A program made the translations under genes and the position numbers. From Pseudomonadota bacterium (GTDB taxonomy: Bacteria; Pseudomonadota; Gammaproteobacteria; Pseudomonadales; Pseudohongiellaceae), in contig JAQCBT010000008.1 of the NCBI GenBank assembly GCA_027621405.1, positions 113,563 through 177,562 of the forward strand: DNA of 64,000 nt. The letters run 5' to 3'. Below the pieces are notes generated by a model, which was not told the origin of the DNA, did no database searches, and saw only the letters and a program-made list of their open reading frames with translations. How positions within the stretch are numbered: position 1 is the stretch's first letter; each line of letters starts with the position of its first letter. Shown in pieces: positions 17,464 through 26,928 of the stretch.

Positions 17464-18957
17464 ATGGCGGATTACATTCTTGCAATCGACCAGGGAACTA
17501 CCAGCAGCAGAGCCCTCGTATTCGATAGCGCTGGTAACCAGGTCAGCGTAGGACAGCAAGAGTTTACCCAGCATTTTCCAGCAAACGGCTGGGTAGAGCA
17601 TGATCCGGAGGAGATCTGGAGAACCACTCTCGACAGTTGCCATGTGGCCCTCAAGCAGGCCGGTATCGGCGCCAGCAATATCCTTTGCATAGGCATCACC
17701 AACCAGCGCGAGACCACCGTTGTCTGGGACAGAACTACGGGCGAGGCCATACACAGGGCGATCGTCTGGCAGGACAGACGCACCGCCAACTACTGCGCCG
17801 AACTCAAGAGAGACGCCGCGCTCGTGGAAAAAGTCCAGCAGAAGACCGGGCTGCTTCTGGACCCTTATTTCTCCGCCACCAAGCTGCGCTGGATACTCGA
17901 TGAAGTGCCGGGTGCAAGAGAACGGGCAGCCAGGGGCGAACTGGCATTCGGCACCATCGACAGCTACCTGTTATGGCGGTTGAGCAATGGTAGCAGTCAT
18001 GCCACAGATGCTACCAATGCCTCCCGTACCATGCTGTTCAATATCGAAACCCAGCAATGGGATAGCGAGCTTCTGGAACTATTTAACATCCCTGAGTCTG
18101 TACTCCCCGAGGTGAAAGATTGCGCGGCAGACTTCGGCCAATGTGATGCAGAGTTCCTGGGTAGCGCAATACCCATATCAGGAATGATAGGCGACCAACA
18201 GGCGGCTGCATTTGGCCAGGGTTGTTTCAGTGCAGGAATGGCGAAGAGCACATACGGAACCGGCTGCTTCCTGCTCATGAATACCGGTGACAAGATTCTG
18301 GTGTCGGAGAACAAACTGCTGGGTACTGTCGCCTATCGACTCAATGGCAGAACCAGCTATGCCATCGAGGGTTCCATTTTCATGGCGGGCGCCACTATGC
18401 AATGGATTCGGGATGGCCTGAAGTTAATCGACAAGGCCGCCGATAGTGAGGCGCTGGCCGAACAAACCAGTGATGATCTGAGCGTCTACCTGGTACCCGC
18501 GTTCACCGGCCTGGGTGCGCCCTATTGGGACCCGGATGCAAGAGGCGCTATCTTCGGCATGACCCGGGATACCGGGGTGAAGGAAATAGTGACCGCCGCC
18601 CTGCTCTCCGTTTGCTATCAAACCCGCGACCTGGTGGACGCCATCGCGGCCGATGGTGCCAGCCTGCAAACACTGAGAGTCGATGGTGGCATGGTGAACA
18701 ACGAATACATGTGCCAGAAGCTGGCGGACATACTCAATGTAGATGTTCACAGGCCAGTGATTACCGAAACCACGGCGCTTGGTGCCGCCTATATGGCAGG
18801 CTTGCAACAGGGCTTGTTCAGTTCCCTGGACGAAATCGCCCACAAATGGCAACTCGACAAGGAGTACAAGCCCAGCCAGAGCGAAGCCTGGCGGGAGAAG
18901 CGCTATTCCGGCTGGCAAGACGCCGTGGCCCGCACCCGCGTGCTGGACAAGAGCTAG
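17464..18957 (+). CDS. glpK: glycerol kinase
   Basis: ATP + glycerol to sn-glycerol 3-phosphate, the entry step for GlpD. 497 aa, standard length (E. coli 502). FGGY kinase motifs: [13 protein letters not shown] near the N-terminus, [57 protein letters not shown] and C-terminal [11 protein letters not shown] 17464 has AGGAGA 8 nt upstream. No GlpF transporter is in the window. The ribosome binding site is the predicted target of the candidate small RNA at 2253-2381. A histidine phosphatase follows after 14 bp. Confidence 0.95.
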   Translation: MADYILAIDQGTTSSRALVFDSAGNQVSVGQQEFTQHFPANGWVEHDPEEIWRTTLDSCHVALKQAGIGASNILCIGITNQRETTVVWDRTTGEAIHRAIVWQDRRTANYCAELKRDAALVEKVQQKTGLLLDPYFSATKLRWILDEVPGARERAARGELAFGTIDSYLLWRLSNGSSHATDATNASRTMLFNIETQQWDSELLELFNIPESVLPEVKDCAADFGQCDAEFLGSAIPISGMIGDQQAAAFGQGCFSAGMAKSTYGTGCFLLMNTGDKILVSENKLLGTVAYRLNGRTSYAIEGSIFMAGATMQWIRDGLKLIDKAADSEALAEQTSDDLSVYLVPAFTGLGAPYWDPDARGAIFGMTRDTGVKEIVTAALLSVCYQTRDLVDAIAADGASLQTLRVDGGMVNNEYMCQKLADILNVDVHRPVITETTALGAAYMAGLQQGLFSSLDEIAHKWQLDKEYKPSQSEAWREKRYSGWQDAVARTRVLDKS

Positions 18958-18971
18958 ACAGGAACACGAAG

Positions 18972-19586
18972 TTGGAACTGCATCTCATACGCCACGGGCA
19001 AACCGACTGGAACAAGGAGCGCAGGGCTCAGGGCCAGAGTGAATCCAGACTCACAGAACTGGGTGAGCAACAGGCCCGGGAACTGGGAGAGAAGCTGGCC
19101 CATATCGACTATGATCACATCTATTGCAGCAGCAGCCAGCGTACGAGACAGACTGCTGAAATCGCCTTTGGCAACCGGAACAGGGAAATTGAATACCGCG
19201 ATTCCCTCAGGGAGATCTTTCTCGGCCCATGGGAAGGTCGCCTCTATGATGAGATCGAGGTTGAATACGGAGATTCCTTCCATCACTTCTGGAACGAGCC
19301 CCATAAGTTCGCCGTGGAAGGCGCAGAGTCATTCTTTGATCTGCAAGTCCGGGCAATGAACACCCTTGATGATATCGTCACCAATAGCAGTCACCAGCGA
19401 GTAGCTATCGTCAGTCACGGCGCCCTGATTAAAGCCGTGCTGGCACACATCGAAGCCTTGCCGATGCAAGACTTGTGGCGACCTCCCCTGATGCACAACT
19501 GTGCACACAATGTGATCGAGCGCATCGACGATGGCAAATACCAGATCCACGTCTATGCGGATCAACCCTTCTCTTCTGTTCGGTGA
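18972..19586 (+). CDS. histidine phosphatase family protein
   Basis: 204 aa phosphoglycerate-mutase-fold phosphatase. LHLIRHGQTDWN holds the phospho-accepting His; further motif residues are CSSSQRTRQTAE, Arg/Glu in REIFLGPWEG, and VSHGALIKA with the second His. Starts at TTG 18972: AGGA lies 8 nt upstream and the RHG motif follows 7 residues later; no ATG is available. Located 14 bp after glpK, likely the same operon, so a role in sugar/glycerol phosphate turnover is possible. CobC (alpha-ribazole phosphatase) is the commonest annotation for such proteins but nothing here supports cobalamin synthesis. Confidence 0.8.
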   Translation: MELHLIRHGQTDWNKERRAQGQSESRLTELGEQQARELGEKLAHIDYDHIYCSSSQRTRQTAEIAFGNRNREIEYRDSLREIFLGPWEGRLYDEIEVEYGDSFHHFWNEPHKFAVEGAESFFDLQVRAMNTLDDIVTNSSHQRVAIVSHGALIKAVLAHIEALPMQDLWRPPLMHNCAHNVIERIDDGKYQIHVYADQPFSSVR

Positions 19587-19679
19587 GTGTTTCGATTCAT
19601 GGCCTGAAGCCGGCTGTGATATGCTTTTTCGCGAATCATCTGTTTAGCTGTAACTGGTATTGAGACACCGTCCCTGATC

Positions 19680-20162
19680 ATGAGCGACAAAGCCATCAAC
19701 ATGCTCAGCTACATCGCGATTGCAGTGGCGGTGTTGCTGTTCTCTCAGGCCATAGGTTTCTGGGTAAACAACAACATCGCCCAGAATGCGACGCTAGAAG
19801 TCAGCGGCCTCATACATTTCACCCATATCCGAAATTTCGGCGGTGTATTTGGTCTGGCTCAGGGCTCGGGTTGGTTGTTCGGCACTGTCAGCATCGGCCT
19901 GCTATTGGGTATTAGCGCCTATCTCTGGCTAAGCAAGGACGTTCAGCGTTATGAATACATCTGTTTCGGCCTCGTGGTAGGCGGTGGCGCCAGCAACATA
20001 ACCGACCGCCTCGTCTATGGCAGTGTCATCGACTTTATCGATGTGCAACACATCCCATTCTGGAACTATGTCTTCAACACCGCTGACGTCATGATTCATC
20101 TGGGTATCTGGCCCATGCTGCTGCTCAGCATTCTCGCCCACAGGAAGCATGCCGATTCCTGA
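19680..20162 (+). CDS. lspA: signal peptidase II (prolipoprotein signal peptidase)
   Basis: 160 aa, four membrane helices. Removes signal peptides from lipid-modified prolipoproteins in the inner membrane. Diagnostic motifs: TRNFGGVFG-like (THIRNFGGVFGLA), GGASNITDRLVYGSVIDFIDV with the first catalytic Asp, and FNTADVMIHLG with the second. It is not beside ileS/fkpB, the usual gammaproteobacterial location, so it may be a second copy or a relocated one. Both catalytic Asp are present, so it is likely active. Confidence 0.86.
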   Translation: MSDKAINMLSYIAIAVAVLLFSQAIGFWVNNNIAQNATLEVSGLIHFTHIRNFGGVFGLAQGSGWLFGTVSIGLLLGISAYLWLSKDVQRYEYICFGLVVGGGASNITDRLVYGSVIDFIDVQHIPFWNYVFNTADVMIHLGIWPMLLLSILAHRKHADS

Positions 20163-20297
20163 GCTATTGCCTTCTCCTTGAAAGCGTTACAACGGTAGCA
20201 AATTCAACTCGATGCAAGGCATGTCAACCTCTCCCCCGATGCCGGACGCCTGGCCAGGCACTGCCAGTGGCTGGTCTCCCAGGGTTCCGGACTTGCC

Positions 20298-21080
20298 GTG
20301 TTCGGCACCAACAGCGAAGCTAACTCCCTGAGCTTAAAGGAAAAGCTTCTACTTCTCGATGCGCTCTGTGAGGCGGGCATCGACCCGGCTAACATGATGC
20401 CTGGCACCGGCGCCTGCGCCCTGACCGATGCCGTTGAACTGACCGCCCATGCCGCAAAACTGAATTGCGGTGGTGTGCTGATGTTGCCTCCATTCTACTA
20501 CAAGGGCGTAAGCAACGATGGCTTGTTTGCCTTCTTCGCAGAAGTGCTGGAACGGGTCGGGGATGAATACCTGCAGATTTACCTGTACCACATTCCTCCC
20601 ATGTCTGGAGTAGCCATCGACCTGGCCCTGGTGGAAAGGCTGGCGAGAGCGTTCCCAGCCAATATCGCTGGCATCAAGGACAGCTCTGGCGATTGGGAAA
20701 ATACGAAGGCACTCAATGAATTGGGTCTGGATGATTTTCGCGTGTTTTGCGGATCGGAATCTTTCCTCCTTCAGAATATGCAGGCTGGTGGTGCTGGCTG
20801 CATCTCCGCCACGGCCAATGTGAACCCGGCCGCTATCAAAGACCTGTATGACAATTGGCAGGCGGCCGATGCCGGGCAACGACAGGAACGGCTAAACCAG
20901 ATTCGAGCCATCTTCCAGTCGGTACCCATGATCGCCGCGCTCAAGACTGCCACTGCACACTTCGGCAGTGATCCTGCCTGGCTGAGAGTGCGCCCGCCGC
21001 TTGTTCCCCTGGGTTCTCACGAAACCGAACCCTTGCTCGAAAAATTGGCGACAGCCGGCTTTCAAATGCCTGATATCTAG
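20298..21080 (+). CDS. DHDPS/NAL-family aldolase, N-terminally damaged
   Basis: Class I aldolase-lyase family (dihydrodipicolinate synthase, N-acetylneuraminate lyase and relatives). Kept: VFGTNSEANS (phosphate/carboxylate loop), YHIPPMSGV (catalytic Tyr), and AGIKDSSGD (Schiff-base Lys). The frame is open from 20199, and the upstream codons translate to a recognisable family helix (LARHCQWLVSQG), but an in-frame TAG at 20196 cuts off the first beta strand, and the only standard start codon, GTG 20298, comes after that helix. So the protein is either made from a non-standard start or the gene is decaying. No frame upstream restores a TPF-type N-terminus. Confidence 0.6.
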   Translation: MFGTNSEANSLSLKEKLLLLDALCEAGIDPANMMPGTGACALTDAVELTAHAAKLNCGGVLMLPPFYYKGVSNDGLFAFFAEVLERVGDEYLQIYLYHIPPMSGVAIDLALVERLARAFPANIAGIKDSSGDWENTKALNELGLDDFRVFCGSESFLLQNMQAGGAGCISATANVNPAAIKDLYDNWQAADAGQRQERLNQIRAIFQSVPMIAALKTATAHFGSDPAWLRVRPPLVPLGSHETEPLLEKLATAGFQMPDI

Positions 21081-21157
21081 GGAATTTTTTCAGCCTACCC
21101 TGTAAAACTTGGTAACCTTTTGGGCATAGACAAAGGTCCAACCATCAGTTAGCCTCA

Positions 21158-21256
21158 TGCCGTACTGTGGGCTTTTTGCACGCTGCTATCGGCGCGCCAA
21201 GTGTTTGATTATCAAAACAAAAAAATCACCACAATCCCCAAAGCCGCAGTACGGCA
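21158..21256. repeat. inverted repeat ahead of PQQ dehydrogenase
   Basis: TGCCGTACTG (21158-21167) and CAGTACGGCA (21247-21256) are perfect inverted copies 79 bp apart; the similarity continues inward with GGGCTTT against AAAGCC. Between them lies a smaller palindrome TTTGAT-T-ATCAAA (21204-21216). The right arm ends 35 bp before the start codon, so the structure could act as an mRNA leader or operator region; a small mobile palindrome is the alternative. Confidence 0.5.
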
Positions 21257-21291
21257 CAAACTGAATTTTTCTTTTCTCAGTGAGGCGTAAA

Positions 21292-23298
21292 ATGACAATA
21301 AGAGAAAAACTCCTTCACGGTCTCCTGGCGTCCCTGTTCCTGGTTAGCTCAAGCAGCTTGCTGGCGCAGGACTCCATCGAGTGGTTCAGCCTGGGTAATG
21401 ACCTTGGCAACACCCGATACACCGAGGCCAGTGAGATTAACTTCGATAACTTTGACGAACTGGAAGTTGCCTGGGAATGGGATGGTGCCAGCATGGGTGC
21501 GGTCAGCGGCCGCTCAACGCCCAGCTACATCAATGGCAAACTCTACACCGTGGCCGGCCCGCGCCGTCACGTGGTAGCCATCGATCCCAAGACCGGAGAG
21601 ACCATCTGGAGCTATCGCCTGCCGAATACCGGACGCTGGGAATACTCCATGCGTGCCGACTACGGCAAGGGTGTGACCTACTCCGAGGTGAATGGCAAGG
21701 GCGTTATCTACGTGACCACGCCTGGCTTCTTCCTCGTGGCCCTTGATGCCGAAACCGGTGCTCCGCTGGAAGGCTTCGGCCAACCCGTACCAGTTGACGG
21801 TTTTCCTGAGACCGGTGTTGTAGATCTGCTGGCCGATCTGGGCCACCCCTACGACCCCTATGAAGGTGTGCCACTGGAAACCGGCTATATCACCGCATCT
21901 TCACCACCGGTTGTGGTTAACGACACCATCATCGTGGGTAACTCCGCCGAGCAGGGCTATCACCAGTCACGCGTCGAAATGATTCCAGGTGACATCCTTG
22001 CCTATGACAAGGCAACCGGCGACTTCAAGTGGAAATTCAATGTGATTCCACGCCCCGGCGAATATGGTCATGAGACCTGGGAAAACGACGCCTGGGAATG
22101 GACCGGTGACGTATCCTCCTGGGCGCCCATGTCTGTCGACCTGGACGCCGGTCTGGTCTATATCCCGACCAATGGCGCGACCATCGACTACTACGGTGGC
22201 TTCCGCCCGGGCGACAACCTGTTTGGAACCAGCCTCATCGCATTGAATGCGGAAACCGGTGAGCGGGCGTGGCATTTCCAGATGGTGCATCACGACATCT
22301 GGAACTACGACAACCCGCAGGCTCCGATCATCATGGATCTGGATGTGCCTGGTCAGGGTCGGGTACCTGCGATCATGCAGGCGACCAAGCAGAGCTTCGT
22401 GTATGCCTTCAATCGCCTGACTGGCGAGCCAATCTGGCCGATCGAAGAGCGCCCTGTTCCACAGTCCACCGTACCGGGTGAGAAGCTGTCTGCAACCCAG
22501 CCCTTCCCCACCAAGCCAGCACCATTCGATATTCAAGGTGTTAGCGTGAACGACCTGGTGGATTGGACTCCGGAACTGCGTCAGCAGGCCATCAACGGTT
22601 ATGCAGACTACATGATGGGACCGCTGTTCCTGCCACCTATCCAGCGTGGACATGAGTCCGGCAAGCGCGCGGCGATGTTCTGCCCAGGTGGTGGCGGCGG
22701 TGCCAATATCACTGCACCCTCGGTAGCAGATCCAACCACTGGCATTCTGTACGTGTCTTCCCACACTGCCTGTAGCGCCGTGCAACTGGTGCCAGGTGAA
22801 GAGGCTGACCTGCAATACGAATTGCCCACGGGTACTACCTATGCACAGTATGCCAACGGTCCAGGCGCAGGCTCACCTCGCCACCCCGCCGGCATCCCGA
22901 TGTACAAGCCACCCTACAGCCGCATCACAGCAATCAACATGAACACGGGTGAACACGAGTGGATGATCCCAACCGGTGAAACCCCGGCTCGTGTGCAGCG
23001 TGTGATCGATGATCTGGGTCTGGATGTTCCGAACACCGGAACCGGTGCACTGGTTCCCATGGTGATCACACCCAATATGCTGGTGTATTCAGATTCTGCT
23101 TCTGACGGCACACCGATGCTGTACGCTATCAACAAGGCGACCGGTGAGACTGAGGCTTCAATCGAGGTACCCGCTACCAACCGCTACGGCATGAGCAGTT
23201 GGGTACATGATGGTCACCAGTACATTATCCTGCAAGCCGGCTCCAAACTGACCGCCATGGCCCTGCCAGCGGCCCAGCCCGGAGGCGCAGCGCACTAA
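21292..23298 (+). CDS. PQQ-dependent dehydrogenase (quinoprotein), soluble periplasmic type
   Basis: 668 aa, signal peptide to about residue 27 (LLAQ), then an eight-bladed PQQ propeller: GNDLGNTRYTEASEI near the start, repeated GKLYTVAG/DPKTGETIW-type tryptophan-docking turns, HHDIWNYDNPQAPI, FVYAFNRLTGEPIW, YAINKATGETEA. Similar to glucose/sorbosone-type quinoproteins but lacking the membrane domain of Gcd and any C-terminal cytochrome domain. Oxidises a sugar or alcohol in the periplasm; electron acceptor unknown. ATG 21292 has GAGG 7 nt upstream; the GTG at 21280 overlaps that site. PQQ synthesis genes are not in the window. Monocistronic, closed by a strong terminator. Confidence 0.88.
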   Translation: MTIREKLLHGLLASLFLVSSSSLLAQDSIEWFSLGNDLGNTRYTEASEINFDNFDELEVAWEWDGASMGAVSGRSTPSYINGKLYTVAGPRRHVVAIDPKTGETIWSYRLPNTGRWEYSMRADYGKGVTYSEVNGKGVIYVTTPGFFLVALDAETGAPLEGFGQPVPVDGFPETGVVDLLADLGHPYDPYEGVPLETGYITASSPPVVVNDTIIVGNSAEQGYHQSRVEMIPGDILAYDKATGDFKWKFNVIPRPGEYGHETWENDAWEWTGDVSSWAPMSVDLDAGLVYIPTNGATIDYYGGFRPGDNLFGTSLIALNAETGERAWHFQMVHHDIWNYDNPQAPIIMDLDVPGQGRVPAIMQATKQSFVYAFNRLTGEPIWPIEERPVPQSTVPGEKLSATQPFPTKPAPFDIQGVSVNDLVDWTPELRQQAINGYADYMMGPLFLPPIQRGHESGKRAAMFCPGGGGGANITAPSVADPTTGILYVSSHTACSAVQLVPGEEADLQYELPTGTTYAQYANGPGAGSPRHPAGIPMYKPPYSRITAINMNTGEHEWMIPTGETPARVQRVIDDLGLDVPNTGTGALVPMVITPNMLVYSDSASDGTPMLYAINKATGETEASIEVPATNRYGMSSWVHDGHQYIILQAGSKLTAMALPAAQPGGAAH

Positions 23299-23322
23299 CT
23301 TTCCGAGCTAGTACGAGAAAAC

Positions 23323-23360
23323 AAAAAGCCCGGTCATGGTGACATGACCGGGCTTTTTTT
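23323..23360 (+). terminator. Rho-independent terminator after PQQ dehydrogenase
   Basis: AAAAAGCCCGGTCATG / CATGACCGGGCTTTTT, 16-bp stem with GTGA loop and a T run to 23360. Symmetric, so it may also stop minus-strand transcription from the DUF2490 gene. Confidence 0.93.
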
Positions 23361-23491
23361 CGTTTTCAAATTTGTATGGAATAGAAGCGATATTCCTGTG
23401 ACTGAAGCATACAACTGACAATAAGCAAACCAGGCAACTGGTCCATGAGTTCTCAGGGATTCAAGCTCCCTCGATTTGTTAAAGTCACTGC

Positions 23492-24217
23492 CTAGTTCAG
23501 CGAGAAGCGGTGAAAGAGATTGAATTGCACCTGCCCCTTACCCACATTATCTGTGTCCTGATGCATGTAGCCGAATTGCAGGCGAATGTCGTCTGACAGG
23601 CTGTAACCCAACGCCAGGTACGTGCGGTTGCGGTCGTAATAGTCGACGCTGCGACCGTTACCGATGTCCTGTTCGAGGTTTAGAAAGAACTCATTGTAGA
23701 AAGACAAGTAGACAGCGCCTGCACCCAGGTCGCTGCGATTTAAGGGATAGTTTGCTGCGAGAAAATAGCGTGCGCGATTGCGGCGATCCTGGCCGTCCAC
23801 ATCGCGTTGTTCCAAACGGAATCGGTGGGTGAGGAACAGCTTTTCGCCAAGAAGCTGCGGAATCAAGGCTTCCTGGTAGATTCTGTGCTCACGACTCTTG
23901 CGCGCGCTGGGACCAAATGCACCACTCTTGATGTTGGCATAGCCCAGTGTGTAGGTGTGATTGGAGCCTTCCGGTGACCAGGTCAGGCCACCACGGATCA
24001 GCAACTGCTCGAGGTCGCCTCCCATATCCCAGTTACGATGCTGGATATCCCCCTGGAACCCGAAGTTGCTGTCGGGTAGTCGCGTATTCCAGAAATACAT
24101 ATACCAGGCGCCAATCTGGTCTTCATCTATCTGACCGTAGGAGAACGGTGAGAATGCCATGAAACCGAGAGACACAAACGCAGCAATGAAAACTTTCTTC
24201 ACCGATAGAATCCTCAT
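23492..24217 (-). CDS. DUF2490 outer-membrane-type protein
   Basis: 241 aa with a signal peptide (cleaved after SYG or YGQ). Alternating amphipathic strands such as NTYTLGYANI-like, LFLTHRFRLEQRD, RARYFLAANYPL, VYLSFYNEFFLN, RTYLALGYSL and DIRLQFGYMHQ, ending in an aromatic-rich FNLFHRFSLN, describe a small outer-membrane beta-barrel; the family is DUF2490, function unknown. ATG 24217 is chosen because AAGGAT lies 7 nt upstream and the signal peptide begins there; a start at 24247 is possible. Converges on the PQQ dehydrogenase, separated by a two-way terminator. Confidence 0.78.
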   Translation of the reverse strand: MRILSVKKVFIAAFVSLGFMAFSPFSYGQIDEDQIGAWYMYFWNTRLPDSNFGFQGDIQHRNWDMGGDLEQLLIRGGLTWSPEGSNHTYTLGYANIKSGAFGPSARKSREHRIYQEALIPQLLGEKLFLTHRFRLEQRDVDGQDRRNRARYFLAANYPLNRSDLGAGAVYLSFYNEFFLNLEQDIGNGRSVDYYDRNRTYLALGYSLSDDIRLQFGYMHQDTDNVGKGQVQFNLFHRFSLN

Positions 24218-24804
24218 TGACAAATCCTTTGTAGATAACCCTTTCATTTACGGACCTTCGATAAAACTACAGAGTGCTAGCCACCGAAAACTATAAACAT
24301 GTCTACTGCCGCCAGCATTTACTTAATGCACGAAGCAGTTAAATCCATTACCTGATGAAACTAATCAGCTATGACTGATCGGATTGAGGGTACAGTGTGG
24401 GAGCGATTGCTATGTTGTCTTTAGCCTAAAATTTAAAAATCGAGTATGGCCTTGCTTATGTCCTGTCGCTGATGACAATTTACCGCATACATCACATTCT
24501 TCCCATGCACCTTCTAATAACAAGAAGATTCACCAAGCTCATGTTTGCTATTCTGACTTTAGTCTGACATGCAGTCAGGAGCTGATACGGTGCACCAAGG
24601 CAAACCTTGCCAACTCTCACCACGAAGACACACTCGACACTGGAGACCCCAAAAGCGTAGTCGATCGCCGAGCAACGACCTTTATATCAGCCAAACCGGA
24701 AATATTAACAAGCTTCCCTTTGAAAACTATTCTATTTTGCCTGCCGATTAGTTCGCAAATATCGAATAGTGGAGCGATTGTGCCCTGACAGGTTTGAACA
24801 ATGC
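24218..24804. other. AT-richer intergenic stretch, nothing recognised
   Basis: 587 bp between DUF2490 and tsaC. Visibly richer in A and T than its surroundings. Open frames of 60-134 codons lack protein-like composition, ribosome binding sites or similarity that I recognise. I see no tRNA, no strong hairpin and no terminator. Confidence 0.6.
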
Positions 24805-25791
24805 TCAACTTTCAGCTGCACGCGACAAGCGATCCCGGATCGCTTCCCAGCCCGGCAAATCGGGTACCTTTTCAATAAGCAAGACTTTTGCCCCAAACTT
24901 TTCCATGCGATAGAAGCTGGCATAAAGCATCGCTGCATAGGCATCAGACTCATCCGGCATAGTGACAAGTGGTGCCACTCGCTCACCCAGGTTGACCGCT
25001 GTGCTTGCCATGCAGATTACTGCTACGTCTTCCTGCCACTTCGCTGCCAGTGCAGCTTTGTCGACGAGGTACAGTTTCATGCCCTGCGGCTGGTAGTGTT
25101 TATGTCGCAAGCCTGGCGACGGGGCAAAATCGATTTCCCCTCCTCGCTGGACGGGACCGATTACTGCTTCGATGGCATCCTGGGAAATGGTCCCCGAACG
25201 TAACAGACGAGGCTTTTCTGCCCCGATATCCAACACCGTGGATTCTATGCCTACCTGGGTCTGGCCACCGTCGACAACGGCATCGATCTTGCCTGTCAGG
25301 CTGGAAAGCACATGATCTGCCGTTGTCGGGCTTGGCCGTCCGGACACATTTGCCGACGGCGCTGCCAGTGGAAACGAGCATTCCGCCAGCAATGCCTGGG
25401 CAACGGGATTTGCCGGAGCCCGCACCGCAACGGAAGGCAAACCCGCAGTTACCTCACCTGGCACCTGTTCGCTGGCCGGCAATACGAGGCTCAGAGGTCC
25501 TGGCCAGAATTTGCTTACGAGACTTTCAAGCCGGACGCGTTGAACGGCATTGATCTTCCACAAGGGCAATGCATCATCCAGTGACGCCACATGAAGAATC
25601 AGGGGATTGTCATTCGGCCGGCCTTTGGCGACGAAGATTTTCCTGACAGCCGTGGCATCCAGACCATTAGCTCCCAGGCCATAAACTGTCTCAGTAGGAA
25701 AGGCGACCAGCTTGCCACTTGCCAGCAATGCGCTGGCCTGTTGCATTGCGCCGGGTTCATCAGCTCGAATTATGCGGGTCTTCATTCGCAT
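24805..25791 (-). CDS. tsaC: L-threonylcarbamoyladenylate synthase, Sua5 type
   Basis: Makes threonylcarbamoyl-AMP from Thr, bicarbonate and ATP, the first step of tRNA t6A37. About 328 aa, the long Sua5 form: YrdC domain (about 15-205) with PTETVYGLGANG, KGRPNDNPLILH, FWPGPLSLVLP, APSANVSGRPSPT and STVLDI, a linker SPGLRHKHYQP typical of Sua5, and a C-terminal Rossmann-like domain with YAAMLYASFYRME. Start ATG 25791 or 25785; no strong ribosome binding site for either. Essential housekeeping in most bacteria; a second copy elsewhere cannot be excluded. Confidence 0.9.
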   Translation of the reverse strand: MRMKTRIIRADEPGAMQQASALLASGKLVAFPTETVYGLGANGLDATAVRKIFVAKGRPNDNPLILHVASLDDALPLWKINAVQRVRLESLVSKFWPGPLSLVLPASEQVPGEVTAGLPSVAVRAPANPVAQALLAECSFPLAAPSANVSGRPSPTTADHVLSSLTGKIDAVVDGGQTQVGIESTVLDIGAEKPRLLRSGTISQDAIEAVIGPVQRGGEIDFAPSPGLRHKHYQPQGMKLYLVDKAALAAKWQEDVAVICMASTAVNLGERVAPLVTMPDESDAYAAMLYASFYRMEKFGAKVLLIEKVPDLPGWEAIRDRLSRAAES

Positions 25792-25893
25792 CGCCAAACC
25801 CAGCAAGCGACGCCGGGGTCGAATACCGACCTCAGGCTGCGTTTCATCGCCATAGGGCTATCTTCATGAAATACCGCACCGGGAGAAAAGGAG

Positions 25894-26613
25894 TTACTTG
25901 AACTCGATGGTCACTGCCTTCGGTGAACCAATGACCGCTTTCTCAGCGCGGACCGTTCCCGCCCGAATGAAGCGCGCATCGCCGATAGCGTAGGCCTCGG
26001 TGAGAGTGACACCGCTTTCGAAGGTGTATTGCAGGATGCCTGGCTCGCTGAAGACCTGCACCGCGTCTCGCTGATAGGTGAGCATCTCTCCTTCCTCACC
26101 CTCTTCCCAGCCATGCACCCACTCTGCCACGCGCTCGTTGTCGATAGCCAGTTCCGCACCGTCACGGGGAAAGGCTGCCTTCGTGCCAGGTGCTACTCGT
26201 TCACTGCGACCCAGTACTTCCTTGATGTCGAACATGATCGCCCAGCGCTGCGGCGCATCCTCCGGAAAACCAATCATCTCTTCTTTGTGATATATCTGTG
26301 ATGGCTGGTAGTAGGGGCGCGGGATATCGAAGGGTTCGCCGGGTGGATTTACCGTGCCATCCGGGCGCGTTATACGGATGGGGCCGTAACGCAGGTATAC
26401 GGCAGCCAAGTCATAGCGATGACGATGAAAAGGTTGTTCCACGCCACGCAACCAGGTGACATCCCAGGCGAAGACGCGGTCATTCTCGAACAGCGTGCGT
26501 ACACCAATGCGCGGATAGGCGTGAGGCAGCTCCTCCTCGGCAACAATTGGCATAGACGGCAGGCATAAAGAGGCCATGAGGGTAGTGAGCAACGCGAACC
26601 TTGTTTTTTTCAT
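25894..26613 (-). CDS. secreted cupin-like protein
   Basis: 239 aa, signal peptide to about residue 25. The body has FAWDVTWLRGVEQPFHRHRYDLAAVYLRYGPIRI, where His and Tyr positions look like a cupin metal site, and a central region KEEMIGFPEDAPQRWAIMFDIKE. I recognise no characterised family; function unknown. ATG 26613 is set by GGAG 6 nt upstream. The next gene in the same direction, tsaC, starts 102 bp further on. Confidence 0.6.
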   Translation of the reverse strand: MKKTRFALLTTLMASLCLPSMPIVAEEELPHAYPRIGVRTLFENDRVFAWDVTWLRGVEQPFHRHRYDLAAVYLRYGPIRITRPDGTVNPPGEPFDIPRPYYQPSQIYHKEEMIGFPEDAPQRWAIMFDIKEVLGRSERVAPGTKAAFPRDGAELAIDNERVAEWVHGWEEGEEGEMLTYQRDAVQVFSEPGILQYTFESGVTLTEAYAIGDARFIRAGTVRAEKAVIGSPKAVTIEFK

Positions 26614-26928
26614 GCTTGGCTCCGTGACCTGGGAGTGGAACAAAAAGAGAATGGGCAGTATAACTGTATCGAACTGTAGATTCCTCTCCCTGCCGGTACT
26701 GATTACCCGTCAGGGAGCCTCAATTGTGCGGGCGCAGGCGCAGAATTTGCTCATCCTAACAATTGGTGTAGACTGAAAGTCCTTTTCTCAATCCACAACG
26801 CTCCAGCCGTCCGGGATGCCTGGAGTCCAATTACCGCGCTGCCATGGGCAGGTATAGGCAGGCGGTAGTGGTATTGGCGCACTACCTGGTCCCGTACTGC
26901 TGACTGTTTTTTCAGAGGTGGTATCGCT
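26614..26928. other. divergent intergenic region
   Basis: 315 bp between two divergent genes. It should hold two promoters. The best plus-strand candidate is TTGCTC-16 bp-TAGACT near 26748-26775, which is weak. No repeat or RNA gene recognised. Confidence 0.4.

Noticed and set aside
21204..21216. FNR/ANR box ahead of the PQQ dehydrogenase
   Set aside because: The halves TTGAT and ATCAA are separated by one base, not the four required.
24384..24788. 134-codon open frame in the AT-richer spacer
   Set aside because: Composition is not protein-like, no ribosome binding site and no recognisable motif; left as non-coding.
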